Assembly (NCBI GenBank): GCA_900239685.1
Contig: OENT01000249.1
Span: forward strand, 1 to 64,000
Source of the DNA: Rotaria macrura
Taxonomy: Eukaryota; Rotifera; Eurotatoria; Philodinida; Philodinidae
DNA: 64,000 nucleotides
Direction: 5' to 3'
A program made the position numbers and the translations under genes. This document shows positions 26,067 through 40,400 of the stretch, one piece after another; the first letter of the stretch is position 1; each line of letters starts with the position of its first letter. Below the pieces are notes generated by a model. That model was not told the DNA's origin and ran no database searches. It worked only from the letters and a program-made list of their open reading frames with translations.

Positions 26067-26167
26067 TACTACTCGCTGTTGTTTGTCATCTGATAGAAAT
26101 TTCGTTCATTATTTCTGCACTGCTAATATTTTTATTGCAGTTTTCATCGTTTCATAGACGCGTCCAT

Positions 26168-26467
26168 CCCAGATCGATCAAAACGGACCACCGCAACAGT
26201 ATCGTAAACGGTCGTTTTTACATCGTATTCTACGGTTAAACGACCATTTAAAGCCGTATTATGGCGTTTTAACAGGGTCCTTATTACGTCCGCACACGGA
26301 CACCGTATATACGCCGTAAAACCCTCTTAAAGACAGCGTAATACTATTGTATTCTATAGAACATACGACCGTATTACTGCCCTTGATAAAACGGGATAAT
26401 ACGACGCCATAACGGGGCGTATTCTCATCGTATACGACCGTTTACGGATCGTTCTGTTCGACCTGGG
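26168..26467. mobile_element. MITE with CCCAG(A/G)TCGA ends (copy 2)
   Basis: Left end CCCAGATCGATC, right end the complement of CCCAGGTCGAAC. The interior is rich in CGTAAACGGTCG and CGTATTAT-like words arranged inversely at the two ends. The flanking dinucleotide is AT on both sides. It lies 101 bases from the related MITE at 25792-26066. Confidence 0.72.
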
Positions 26468-27205
26468 ATGGTTGTAAATGTTTCAACCAGCAAGAGAGTG
26501 CTGTTTGCTCTCATATAGATGACGAACTTTATCAAATTATCATCGATAGACCAGGGATATAATTGCCATCTCTCATACTATTCACATAACTATTATCATC
26601 AATAGTTTCATATTTTACAGTCTAATTCAGTCAGCTGCTGGAATTATTTTCACTATTGGAGACAAGTTCTCCAGTTTTAATTAAAAATGGTTACCGCGCA
26701 TTAAATTCATAAAAAATGCATCATTTAAACGGTTAATTCGAATGACTTCCAAATGCTGAGCTTACACATATCATTTCGGAAAATAAAGTCATGTGTCAGA
26801 ACAGATAGAATGTCAAGCGTTGTCTATCTTACATGACATGATGTATATTATTTACGATACACTAGCCTGTATGACTCCGTCGGATGAAGGACTCCAAAAT
26901 ATCATCGCATAGTCTCGCGAAGGGTACTTATACTGAGATCACGTGCTACTTATAGTTCTCCTTAGTAGTAGGGGATTAATATTATGGATTTTATGAACAT
27001 GAGTTTGGTGAAAAATAAATCATTTTATTGTCATGATTTACGTGCAAAATCTTTCATGACTTTTAAACACATGAAAGATAATCCCCGTTTCACAATGAAA
27101 AATAGCATTTTTTTCATTTTCGACATCATTTCATCCTGCAAAAAGTTTCATAAAAATGATGTCATTTACATCATTTTTTGCACTTTTTTATTCCATGGGT
27201 ATACA
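26468..27205. other. Non-coding stretch
   Basis: No gene is recognised. The open frame at 26984-27241 is short, A/T-rich, has no domain and runs into the MITE that follows. Around 27050-27190 there are clustered ATGATGT/ACATCAT words and CATGA repeats of unknown meaning. Confidence 0.35.
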
Positions 27206-27207
27206 TA

Positions 27208-27307
27208 CAGTATAACCTCTATTAGTGAACACCCCTCCTAAGTGATCAACCTGTTATACTGAACGACTTTTGAAAGTATCGACAGTGTTCTGATGAGAGA
27301 GGTTTTA

Positions 27308-27310
<3 letters not shown>
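27208..27310. mobile_element. 103-bp pogo/Tigger-like MITE
   Basis: The ends are CAGTATAACCTCT (left) and the complement of CAGTAAAACCTCT (right), 12 of 13 identical. Both sides are flanked by TA (27206-27207 and 27311-27312). CAGTxxAACCTCT ends with TA duplication are typical of pogo/Tigger-type elements of the Tc1/mariner superfamily. It is non-coding and far too short to be autonomous. The right end abuts a (TA)20 tract. Confidence 0.72.

Positions 27311-27350
<40 letters not shown>
27311..27350. repeat. (TA)20 microsatellite
   Basis: Forty bases of pure TA directly after the MITE end. It probably expanded from the TA target site. It can also extrude as a cruciform. Confidence 0.95.
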
Positions 27351-27357
<7 letters not shown>

Positions 27358-28413
27358 ATGTTCTAGAATCACAAGGAAAGAAAGTATCGCTCAGAAAAAG
27401 ATAGAACGGTAGATTCTTGTTGTTTTGGCTAGAAAATCTATTTTAAAAAATATCTGCCAGGAAATTCGGAGTTCCCCTCTGAGAAAATAACTGACTCTTG
27501 TTCAGTTTTTTACAGCTCTTTCTAATGATGTGATTTTTATCGAGTCTGCAGAAGGTCAAAAATTTCGAACCACTTGATATGTTCTCCCTAACACCACTCA
27601 ATCATTACAATATATTATTTTTTATCTTTAATTCTGTTATTTTTTCTACAAATGCTTCGCATATGTTTTTTCTATTTCTTCCCCTCTTAAGATTGTATAT
27701 TTTGCTTTAGTATTCAGAATTGAATACTATGAGTGTTGATCATTGAAGAGTTGAATACAACTATGCAAGATAAAAAGAAGTTCATAGAGCCACAATTATT
27801 GTTAACTTTATACATATGTTCCTATATCAATGCTGTAAGTGTTAATATTTTGCTGCTGAAGAACCTTAGAGAAACAAGGGACTCTGAGCATTCGTTCATT
27901 AACATCTAATAAGCGCCTTTCAGAACTAACAGCCTTGTCTACCATGGTGTGCTCTTGGTGAGACAATGTTCCAAGTGAGGTATCATTTATATTATGATGA
28001 AAGCACTGAAAAATGTGATGTAAAAAAAATGCTAATACAATGTGCGTATTTCGCTTTCTAACTTACGAAAAATATAATTACTGATACTGTATCTGTTTCT
28101 ATTTATTGCAAATTTAAAGACGCTCTTCTCGTACTTGTATTTTTTCATGTCAAATTCGGGTTTATATGACACATAGTATTGAAAAGATGCTCAAACTCAG
28201 TTCCTCATTTTGTTCACAGCAGAACTTTCTGAGTATGGACGTACTATGATTAGTTTATGTAATCATATTCATTTTAGACGGGTTTTTCAAGATTTGGAAT
28301 CTATATTTTATTTTGCAGATAATCAATTCTCTTGCTTGATATTAGTCAGTAAAATATCTTTCTCATTGTGCAACAACTCTTCTAAAACAAGCATCAAAAC
28401 TCCTTATGACAAT
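27351..28413. other. Upstream region of the MATE transporter gene
   Basis: No separate gene is seen. An open frame continuous with the first MATE exon extends back to 28210, crossing possible acceptors at 28217-28218 and 28317-28318 (TATTTTATTTTGCAG). These may join an upstream leader exon or accept a spliced leader. The true 5' end of the transporter gene cannot be fixed here. Confidence 0.4.
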
Positions 28414-31400
28414 ATGACTTCTAATTGCATTCAGAGATTGTACCCAATGGGTTTTCAACATGATGCACAACAACTTGGACGATTGACCGTTGCATTCATG
28501 TCTTTCTACGTCCTATCCTTATGGTTGATGACAACTGTGTCCCTCATTTTCATGAGCTTCGTGGGAGAAGAAGAGTTCAACGCTACCTCACTGGCAAGTA
28601 CAGTGTACAGTATATTGGGAAACGGTATCATGATAGGCCTTAGCTTTGGTGCTGAAACTCTTTTCCCACAATGTTACAGTGGAAATAAGAAAAAAATGAG
28701 CATAATATTACAACGTGCTATGATCATTACTGTTTATGGGTCTTTGATTTCATGGTCACTCATCTTCAATGCGGTAAGTAATTTTTAATTGCATCACTTA
28801 TCTATGAGAAGAATCGGATATCCAAACAAATCGATGAAATGGTACTTTTTTCCCGCTGTGCTACTCTTAAATCAAGGCTATATGAATCAAATAGATAAAA
28901 ATAAGCTATGATGCTCTGAAAATAATATCAAAACTCAGTGTCTTCCCAGCATTTTGATGTGATACAACGTGTACAACATGTGTCTAGTAAAAAACTCGAA
29001 TTTTACAGTATGGCTTTAGATTATTCCTAGATAACACACATAGTCAGGAGTACAACTGGTCTTGAAATTTAAGACAATTTTGGCTTTCTTAGAATTTTTT
29101 TTCAGATCTCCTAACAATCGAATGCTTTAATATGAAATTATTTGCCCGAGTGACATGCTAAAATATTTCACACAAACTAATAAATCGCGACGAAAAATAA
29201 AAATTTTAAGTGATTCTTTAAAATCAGTTGATATTATATTATTAGAAGGATGATATTATTGATCTGTCATTAGAAATATTCACTTTCAAAACTGAAAATC
29301 TTAGCGGTTAGAACTCAGAGTGCTGTAAAAGAAATAGGCATTAAGAGTAGCTTCTAATTATTACTTCTATTTATCATCATGCATGGCTGATAGTGATAAT
29401 AAACAGTTAAATAAGATGTCTCTCATTGATCTTCTATATTTTGACTGTTAATTTGAGCGTATACATATTTAAATAGATTCATGACAGCTTTGTCCTATAA
29501 GTCTGCATATAAGCATTCATATATAAAGGTTAACTGTTCAAGAGTATGAGTGAAAGGCATAATCGATGAGTATATAGATCTAAAGATATACTCGAAGTCA
29601 TAAAAGTATACAGATAGAAAAAAAAACACCTAGAGAAAAGAGCATACTTGTAACGGCCCTGTGCCTAATACTAGATTGAAAAGATTTAACTTCCAAACAT
29701 TGAGTATGATGATAGAGATGTAACAGTATAGATAACACCACTATAAATTTTCAACACTTTAGTATTGAAATTAAAATTTAGGATCAAAACTAAAAGGATT
29801 ACTCATAGCTCTAAGATGTTATGCATACGAATAGCTGTTTACTCATAGTAATCGACATTTTGATATAACGAAAAGCATTGATAGATAGAAACAAATAATT
29901 AGGCATTCGTTCAAAGCGTCATGTATAGCGAACGAGTAAAAGCTTAGAAATTGCGAATGTCTTATAACTTTTGGATCTCAGTGCAAATTAGTTTGCATGC
30001 AAACAAAAAGTGGTCTTTATCCATGTACATTTATATGAATTCCGAGGACTTGTAACAATGTTGTAACTCATACGTTATCCGATGAGATTATGTTTTTTGA
30101 TAACAACGATATTAGCAAAGGAATTCAGATAATTAAAATGTCGAAATCAATTAGTATTATTTTCTCCTTATCTGCATTATCAGTCTCTCTAAATATCCAT
30201 CCGATATGTGATTTAAATATTGATTATCATTCTGTGTGTTTGATAAAATGTTACAAATAAAGAATTCATAGTTCATTACAACTTCTTAAAGAAATGAAGG
30301 TTGATTTTGAAAATAACCATCCAGTTACTTATTATTATTTCCCTATCATACAAGAGAATATATCATCGAATGATACTCATTTAACCCTTTCCGGCCGAAT
30401 GTTGCTATATGGCAACATTTTCCACTATAGGGGTACGGTGTTTTTCATATAGACGGCCGTAAAGGGTTAAAGCATCATCCAATTCGTTTTGAGTATATCG
30501 ATGATATAGTTCGGCAACGATCATTCTTCGATTACACGTAGAGTTTAAGAAAAAGAAATAAGGAATTCTGCAATATCATCAAGACGTAAGATTCGAAACA
30601 ATCAAATAACTACATCTTGAACTGGTTCAGCATACAAATGAGCCTAGGGATAATGGAAATCGTTTTTCATTCAAACCATAAATCAGTCACAAATAAAAGT
30701 CAAGTCTATATTTGTTAGTAGTCAATCGTTCATACGATTGGAATGAATTCTTAAAACTCTACCGATAGGATGACTCAGTTTTTATCTCAATCCCTAGTGA
30801 CTTTCAGTGGTTAAGTTTAGACATATAGTACTATGTAGTTATAAGTGTAAATGATACTCAAAAAAAGGCTTACGTACATGTATTCGTACTAAAGAGGCAA
30901 TATCTCTGTTTGAATTAGTCCAACGACACTGAGAAAGACGATAAACTGAACTGTACTTGTGTCATTCTTGATTCTTCTATTGAAAATCAATATTCACAAG
31001 TATGTTGGTTACCTATGCATTACTGAAACAATATCTACATTGAACGAATTGTTTTATTGTTATATTCAACTTCTAAAGACTTCTGTCAGATTTTTTTTAT
31101 TCGGATTGTGTATTAAAATTCTATAACATTTAGTTAATTTTATTTACGTGTCTGCATAGCAGAGAGTGATTATTGTATGCGTATATGTATTTCGCATGAA
31201 AAACTCTTGAATATAAAACAACAAAATGAAAAAGACGCAATATTTGAAAAAAATAGAACATAGAAGGGCAAAATGATATGACTAGAATTGGTTCGCATGA
31301 GAAATGACCATGATTTAATTGAGATATGGTTATTTTCACACATATCTTTTCCATGTTTGATACTATACAGATCGTTATAGTCGTTGGCACGTTCCTTTTT

Positions 31401-34400
31401 TGTATTAGGATACTTTTTTAAACGTACATGCAGCTTTTTACTAAGGAAGTACAGCATGTTGCTTTACTCTTTCTTTCTAATAGTGAAATCATGAATTGCT
31501 TGACTAGGTATAATGAATATCAATACCAATTCTGTGCATTCAATAATACGGCAGACTAATTCGAATTTTGAATAGCTGTCCATGCATACTTTATTTGATA
31601 TAAAACATGTGAGACGATGGAAAAGTCTACTTATTAAACAATATAAAAAACGTTTCTTAATATCGATCAATCTCTCACTATTGGTCTCTTAGACTTTACT
31701 TGTGGCACAGAAGATTCCTCTACAGTGTTTATGAGCAGACATTTTCCAGCTAAAAATCCTGAAATGAAAAATCGATATTTTAGTGATTTCTATAAAAAAA
31801 TGTTTACATGAATTTCGGATAATGATTCAGTGATCAATTAAGCGTCATTTACATGCTAAAATAATTGAAATATTTGTATCACACGATACTATTTGGTATT
31901 AAACATGCTAATATTTTTCACAGCATTCGTATTGTTTTCGTATTGATTGAACTAATTAATGGTCAAGGCATTATGATGTTCAAGCGATGTAACTGTATAG
32001 TAGTCAAGTATCACGTGAGAGGCACATAAACGACGAAACAACTTCATTTTGTATAGTTTTAATATGTGGCCCCTATGAATGACATTTTATTTTCTTAGAA
32101 ACTTAGTTGCCATTATAAGTTAGACTCAGAGTCAGTCAACCAATTCTACTCTCAACTGTTAGTGAAGAAGTCAAAATTGAGAATATGTATATGTCCTATC
32201 AAACGCATTAAATTGTCTTTTGAGTTAATACATGCAAGCTACAATTCGATGGATACCTGAATTAATGTATTTCATTAGATGTTTCTGCTTGGTACTAAAC
32301 TTTCGAAAACAAAGCTACAGAAATAATTCAATAAAGAAACTGTTATTAATATAAGAATCCATACAAAACTGTATTTTCGTTTTTATAAAAATATTCGATG
32401 TGGAATGATTGTGATGAAACTTTTCTTATAACATTCTAACAACTGTTTTATACGAAGTCTTTTTATTTTTACACGTTGTGAATAAGTTCTAAATGCATAT
32501 CCAAATGAACATCCTATTTAGAATTCGTCACAAACTCATTATTCAAATGTATCTGCCATAAAATGCATACATAAAAAAGCAAAAGAATCCTTATGTGGTG
32601 CAAATATATATATCCACCAGGTTTCGAAATATTTATCAAAACCTGAATCGAATGTTGACTAAGATAAGAACGAGGCTTGAGTTAGTAAAACTGACGGATT
32701 GCTATTTTCCTAAACAGGGTCTAGAAAATAAATTGTCTTTCTCAAAAATATTATGTTGGCTCTTTTATGATGAAATTAAAAGTCATATGTCTATGCACTC
32801 AATAGCATCATAGTTGTGCTTTCATTTACAGAAACATGTACTCAATTGGATTGGTCACGATCAGCACTATGTCAGTCTAACGAACGACATTTTACCATAT
32901 TACACATTACTTGTACCCTTAGATGCTGCAGCACTTTTGCTCCGTACTTATATTGCAAATAGCGGAAAAGCTTGTCCACTTCTCGTCATTAATGCTATTG
33001 GGAACGTGGTTAATATTATATCACACTACGTCTGTCTTCAATTTCTTCATATGGGCATCTATGCACCACCAGTATCGCTCACCATTGCATATGCTTCAAT
33101 TGTATTGAGTGCTATCATTTACATGTATGGGTCTTCCCTCTATCAAGAAACTTGGCATCCTATTACTCGTGCCTGTCTTCAAGAATGGTCGGTTTACTTG
33201 AAGTTAGCTGTTCCAGGTGTATTGTCAATTATGTAAGATATCTTTATTTAGTAGTATCAGAATTCGCGAGAAAGTTTTTGTTCGCATCTGAAAGTCTTTC
33301 AGTTGATGTGTAGAAAATGTATTGAGAACCGCAAGAATAGTGAGACCGTTAAAAAATATAGGCATGGATGACTCATCTGAAGTAAATTCTCATATATTTC
33401 ATGTTTTTTTGACCATGAACTCAACATCCCATACAAACAAAAATCTTAAATAAGAATGGTAAAAAGTATCAAATCAATGTCTTTACTGCTAAAAAATAGA
33501 TTATCATGGCATCTTTGATTTATTTAAATAGATATCGATGATAAATTGTTAAGAAGGGTTTTGCTCTCCTACTATTGAGTGGAGCGTCTGTTGTTAGAGC
33601 TTCATTATTTCCTTTTCTTTTGATATATGTGTAGATACTATGTATGAGCTGATGTACGTATTTGCATGAACTTTATTATGTGTAAATAACGAAAACCAAG
33701 CAATACTTACATACATGTCAGCATTCAATCGTTAATTCTCACTTTGGACTAATAAAATGTTGGATTTACATGATATTTTCTCGTTATCATTTCCACTAGT
33801 CCCTTGCTAGTAGTTACATTAATTGTTTCTTGAGGAACTATTTAGAGACAATGGTAATTCCAGATAATAAAATTGTCGATGGAAAAATTAAGGTTGAATT
33901 TGTAAAACTCTGCTTCGATTTTGATAGAAGAGTAGTTTTTATAGAAAACTATCCGAAAGTGTTTGAGTATATACTAAGATGCTTCATTACTGATGGCAAT
34001 ATGTGAAGCACCATTGTTTCAATACATTTTACTGATGAGGATTGAAATCCAACTTGCATTTGTGGGCTAATGGAGGTTTTAAAGAAAACTTATCTCCTGG
34101 TCCGATACTGGATTACCCCAAAGATAGATGCAAGATTAACCTCGGCGGATCTGAGATTGAATATTGCAACATGTATAAGAAGAAAGAAAAGAAAAGATAC
34201 CAAAAGAAATCAAAGAATACTAAAGAGATAAGAGAATAATATGAAGGAACGGTTCTGTTGACTTGTAACATCACGATAATATCTTTAAATAAGAAATGTT
34301 TATGGTCGTTTCGATCTTCTAAAGCTTGTTGAACGTCTTCGTAACATTGTTTTATATATTCGTTACAGATTTTCTGGAATTAGAAGTTCGAAAACAAATT

Positions 34401-37400
34401 CATCTAAATAAAATTTAAATAAGTAAACCGTTGTCCAATTCAAGTATCTTTGGGCAAATGAATGAATAAGGATTGTTTTCCATAGAACATCCTCCACAGG
34501 CTATTTTTAACTAGAAGAAAGTATATATAGGAACAGATAAATCTATAGGTTCATCATGAGAATAGCTCGACGAGGATCTATCTCTATGAGTTCCGAAAAT
34601 AACCGTTATAGGCAACGACATCCCACCGACTAAATCAAGGAACGAAACGAAGTCGAATATTTATAATTACATCCATATGTGCTTTCATTCTGATTTACAC
34701 AAGTAAAGCTGGTTGAAGTTCGAAATTAGCGGGATCTAATGAACAAAGATATTCAAAGTGAAAAGTTCAATGTTTAAAAATATGACTGCACAACTATAAA
34801 GCTCGGGATTATTTGAACGTGGTGTGGGAAACACATCAACCAAGTTTAATCAGTGAGATTCTTGAGATTTCAATATCATTAAAGCCATTTACTTTGTTAC
34901 CTATATCTGCAAAAAACATAATTATCAGCGATTTGTAGGTAGAAATCATGTTTCGAATTAGAGACAGTGACCTTGATTGACCATGTTAAGTGTAAGCTCA
35001 AAATATCTTTGGTGTTTTCAGATAATCAGTCATGAAAACAACTATTTAACCAACAAATAGAATGCTTTGTGTGAACTAAGTAACTAAAAGAGAAAAACCT
35101 TGTGAGAAACGAGAATTTCAGATCATTCTTATAAATCTTCCTTCCAGTCACAATAAATAGCCATGGCCGTCTATTACGTTCCAGAGAAGCAGGTCTTTTT
35201 AGTGGCGTTCTATTTTTTACGAGAATGGTTGGGGGATCGCTCATTATATCGAACGTTGTAAACATATTATGACAACCCTCTTCTGGTATTTTGTTTTACA
35301 GTTAACAATATATTTAAAAACGTTTTCTACTATGTCCCTAAAGAAGCCATATTTTTTTAATAGTCTCAACTGTATAACTTTCGTGATAGTCATATCATAC
35401 TTTTATCCTGTTGCTAAACCTCCATTATTGAAGGATCCGTCTAATCCATTAATTGAATAATTTCTCTTTAAAAGAGTAACTATAACATGAGAATATAGTT
35501 TCTCAAAATAGGATTAGGTGACATTTCATAGTAAAACCTTCATCACAAGATGTGATCACTTCGTATTTTTGAATGGAGAAAGAAATCAGATTTTCCATTT
35601 TCAACATATCAATCAAAGTTAACTGCTTACTTTTGGTTTTCTTCAACGAGTTTGTTTGTAACTCATTTTCTTTTAAAAAATGCCCTTGATCTATGTCATG
35701 ATGACCGATATTCGATGACATAGAAGTAGAGAACTAAAGAAATATATCATTATCTACAAAAAATGCATGGTATTTATTCAGTTATAATGAAGTTCACTTA
35801 AATCACTAGTCGTAAAACTAGAAATATAAAAATGAGAAATATTTCAACTGGACTATAAGTAATACCAGTTTTTACATAACTTATGCATACATCTCTTCAC
35901 AGAATTTTAAACGTACTATTCAAAGGTAGATCTTTTTGAAAGTCAGGAAGAACAGAAAGATATTGGTTCACAAAAGTTGGAAAATAAACAAATAAAGAAA
36001 CAACGATTTTTAATAGAGTAAAAAAACTGAAAATTCAGTTATCATGATAACGGGCACTATCTAATGTGATTTTATTATTGCATAGATTCAACTTGAAAGA
36101 AGATAATATACGAAAATTTCGAATATTTATTCTTCTTAGAAAAAGTTTCGGCATGAAATCCGCTTATATATTATTTTTCGATTGCTGGCGAAGATAGTTC
36201 ACCAATAAAATCATATTATTCTAACTGAATATCGAGACCAAAGAGGGCGGCGGTTTTGTAGTAACAGTTCACATAAATGACCATGGATATTTCCACTGAT
36301 CTATAGTTTGAATCTACACTCAACCGCCTTAGAAATGCGTTTGGTACATGCTCATGGTACGTGTCCTAATCCATCTTCACAGAGTTTTGTTCATCCATGA
36401 AGATTGCCAGAGATTGCGACACCGTCGAATGAATTCAAATCTAAGACAAAGGCACTCTTTTAGGATTGATTTTATAAATAGTTGGTGGAGCGATTTCCTT
36501 CGACGGTAAACTCACCTTTAGAGTCAAGCCAGATCTCATCACGAACAAAAATGGAGTTGAAATCAGACTAAAATACGTTGATAGCTGCTTAAAAATGAAT
36601 TGTACGTAATCTTATAACATTGATTTATTTTTAAACTATTGTTAGACGATATTTATTGAAAGCAACTAAAGACTAGTTAGAATTTGTTTGATTGTTAAGA
36701 TAAATTCCGATGTACGTTGATAAAAATTGAATAAAAACTTGAATACGATGGATGGGTACCCATGAAAAGTACGTAGAAATGTTGTCATTCATTAAATGGA
36801 AAAATAAAAGTCTTACGATTGTGAACGATTTTAATTTGTTTTCAACTTGAATATTTTACATGAATGATAGTGAATTTAAAAGTTGTTTTATTCATCAATT
36901 GATAATAGTGAGCGTTATAGGTTGTCTCACTGAATTTAAACCTTTATAAGTAGAATAACTATCAAATACGTCATTATTTCTAGACACTAAGGGAACTAAC
37001 GGAGTAACTGAGAAAGGATGTTAAAGAACAGGGAAGAAGAAATACGAATATTCATCACGAAAAATGTTTTTCTATCTTGATTCATTGGATGGAAATCAGG
37101 ATAGATACTTTATCAAACGGATAACGAGGTTTGTTTTAGTTCTAATGATAAAAGTTTTGCTTACGAATTTGATTTCACTTAAATTAGATTGTAATTGATC
37201 GATAAAAGTTCAATAGTAGAGTGATTTTCAACAAAACTGTTCTTATTCTTTTGTTCTTTTGATTGTGAAAGAAATAAAAACTTCACCAGGCTTCATTTGC
37301 TCGTATGTATTTAAGAAAAGAGTGATGTTATACACGTATCTAAAATTGAAACGTTGTTTTTAATAGAAATCAACAGAAAACCGTTCTTGTATCTTAAATT

Positions 37401-40400
37401 AAGAAGTAAAAATCCGATTTCCATATAGGCGTCAACGATGAGTGACCAAATGAAAAGTGAAAGATTGAAGGAGACAAACTATAAATCGATTTTTCAAGAC
37501 AGTCTTGCTGAAAAGTGTAAAAAGTAAGCAAAATTTGATTTTTTTTCTCTTCAAAACACTGGAAATTTTTGATTGTTGGGAGAGTGGTGGAATTGCACAC
37601 TTCCCTTTTCTATCCAGCTCTTGCAGTCACTACCAATGAAAAGCTCACTGCATACGCGTCGGTACTTGAGAAAAGCTACAATGCTCTTGTAAAAATACTT
37701 TATCTGCTAGAAGAATATGAAAATTAGGCATTAGAGAGAGTTTATATTTAACACTGAACCCACACAAATCTTGTTTCAGTCTTACTTCGGGTGTATCCTA
37801 GTTCAAAGACTACACTACCTATGATTCTATGTAATACATATTTTTAAAAGTAAGTGGTTTATGACTTAGTAGATTGACGAGCCCTTGTGACGTAAATTTT
37901 CTATGTTGGTAACTAGAACAGTGGGTTAGTGAGTCTGTTGTGAGTTTCAGTGTAAATACGAAGAAAAACACATTTACATACGCATTCTATATCTATGTGT
38001 TCTTGGTATTTTCTAGGGTTGAATGTTGGTCCTTTGAATCCAGCACTATTTTTGCTGCTAGTCTTGGTCCTACTTCGATGTCAGCACAAACAATTGTTCA
38101 GCAGACAGTTTGGTTCGCTTCTTTGATTATGATGGCAATCAGCGAAGCAAGCACTGTTCTCATCGGGCAATATCTTGGTGCCAACAAACCAAAGGAAGCG
38201 GCTAACGCAAAAAATGTTGCTTATACAGTGGGTGCGGTTATATCAGTAACCAATATGACTTTAATTATGCTCAATTACTATTGGATACCATATATGTTCA
38301 ACGCAACCAAAAACGCTATGTCGCTTGCCCGTAAAGGGTTAATATTGGGTGCTTTTTACAGCCTGTTGGATGGATTGAATATCGTTCAATGTGGCATAGT
38401 GAAAGCATGGTAACTATTTTCTACTTTTATTCTGAGTAGTTTCGCATTGGAGACATTAAACAAGCCTTGCTTCTATTTCTGAATGATGTAAACTTGAAAG
38501 CGTTTTCAATACTGATTTGATATCGAACCCAAATAGTAATCAAAGCACCGTTTGAAAGTGTGAAATCTGTCATTTATATCGATTTGACTGTTGTAGTGCC
38601 TGAGCTAGGTAAATACGGACGTTTTTGAGTTCGAGTAGCTCGAGTATTTTCCTCAGTTCTGTGTAGTCCACTTACTATCATATTAATACAGTTATTCAGG
38701 TCAAACTATGAGATAGGTTTAATTAAAAATGGTTCCGTTTTTTAGAGATAAAGGCTTAGAGATTATTATTAAGTTTTCTCTTTTCACGGCATCTTTTCTT
38801 CGTAGCTCCTTTTTACACAGTGGTGATCAGCAACATATTCAATGCAAATATTATTTGTACATTGATAAGGTCTCTTTCATTCACTAAAATCCTAATGAGC
38901 TTGTGAGAAATCGATATGCAAATTCACGTTTTAAGTTAAAATATTAATTGAAGCTTTCATTTTTCCATTAGAAATCAACGAACACTTCTACAAACGCTAA
39001 TCTACGTTTCAGAATTTGATCTCACAGTCAGAAATTCTTTCCCCGAAAACAACTTATCTGACCAGAGGTTTCAGTATTAAAAGAATCGTCTTCTTATTGT
39101 TCAATGCTAATGAAACTAGCCGTTCACAATTTTTTTTAAGCCGGAAAAATTTATATCAATTCCGAATGAAAATAGAGCCTGAACGAACAAACGTCTTGAG
39201 TGGGAGTGTTATAAATACATAGACAGAAAAAGGGATAACAAACAGAATGTTTAAGCAAACAAATCATTGTTGAGATAAATTACTTCGACACTCAATTAAG
39301 GAATAAAAAATTTTAATGGAAGATTTGAAATATATAAAAGAATATTTTCAACAGAATAGGAGCCATTCGAATGGCGATACTACATTACAACTTGAAAGAA
39401 ATCATATGACAGTTTAGCTATTATCCTCTAAATTGGAATAGATTTGTGAGAATGCAACAAATGACAGAGGAATTACATGGGATAAATCATATCTGAGTTG
39501 AATCTCCGTATATCAAGGTGATCCTAATGGGTCGTGAACGCTCTGAATTGATTTATGAATTTTTGATTGTGTCTGCCAAAATACTACATTGGTATGGTAC
39601 ATGTTTAGTATAATGATACAAGTGGACAATGAATGTAAACTAGTAACACAACTGCGCCTAGACTATAAACCCGGTATCTGTAACCTAATCAATAACAAAG
39701 TGCATCCGAGATTTACACCACTAAGTAATGATAGTATTTGTAATAGTGATTTTGATGCCATTTCAATATAATATAACAGCAAGTTGAATTTCTGATTGGC
39801 TTTAAAATTTATAAAGTTTATAATAGAAATGTGTTGTAGTTGGCTTATTTCATTTTGAAACTAAGATTTCATTAGTTTACAATCATGCAGGTGCTTTTAA
39901 ATTTATCGATTGATATTTTTGAGTTGCTTGATAGGTTTCAAAATATCAGGCATTTATTTTCACCAACCGTGGATAGATGAAGGGCATCATTACGGTTATA
40001 TATCATAGAATCGACGGAAAAGTGAGATCCTTACGCTAAATTTCACATTTAAATACTGATTCACCGTATTTATTAAATAAATGTGATTAATAAAGTGTGT
40101 TCAACTAGAAATTGTGAAACTTCGAATCATTTTTAAATGAAATTTCTCTTAGATATATACCAACCTAATTCTACCAGATGACTTCATATTGTGAAATATT
40201 ATACACAGCTCATATATGAGAATAGCTGATTTTCTATATATATTATGGTAAATAAAGTATAAACCTTAGAGAAATAGTTCATATCTTATAGACTTTATAA
40301 TATATAATATTGTACTGTCCTGTAGTGGTATTTGCTTCTAACCATGATAAACTTTGATGTAATTTACTGCAACCATGAGTTAGCTGTTTTGAGAATTCCA

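Noticed and set aside
25790-26068. CRISPR-like or tandem repeat array
   Set aside because: The repeats are inverted and irregular, forming a palindromic MITE; there are no regular spacers.
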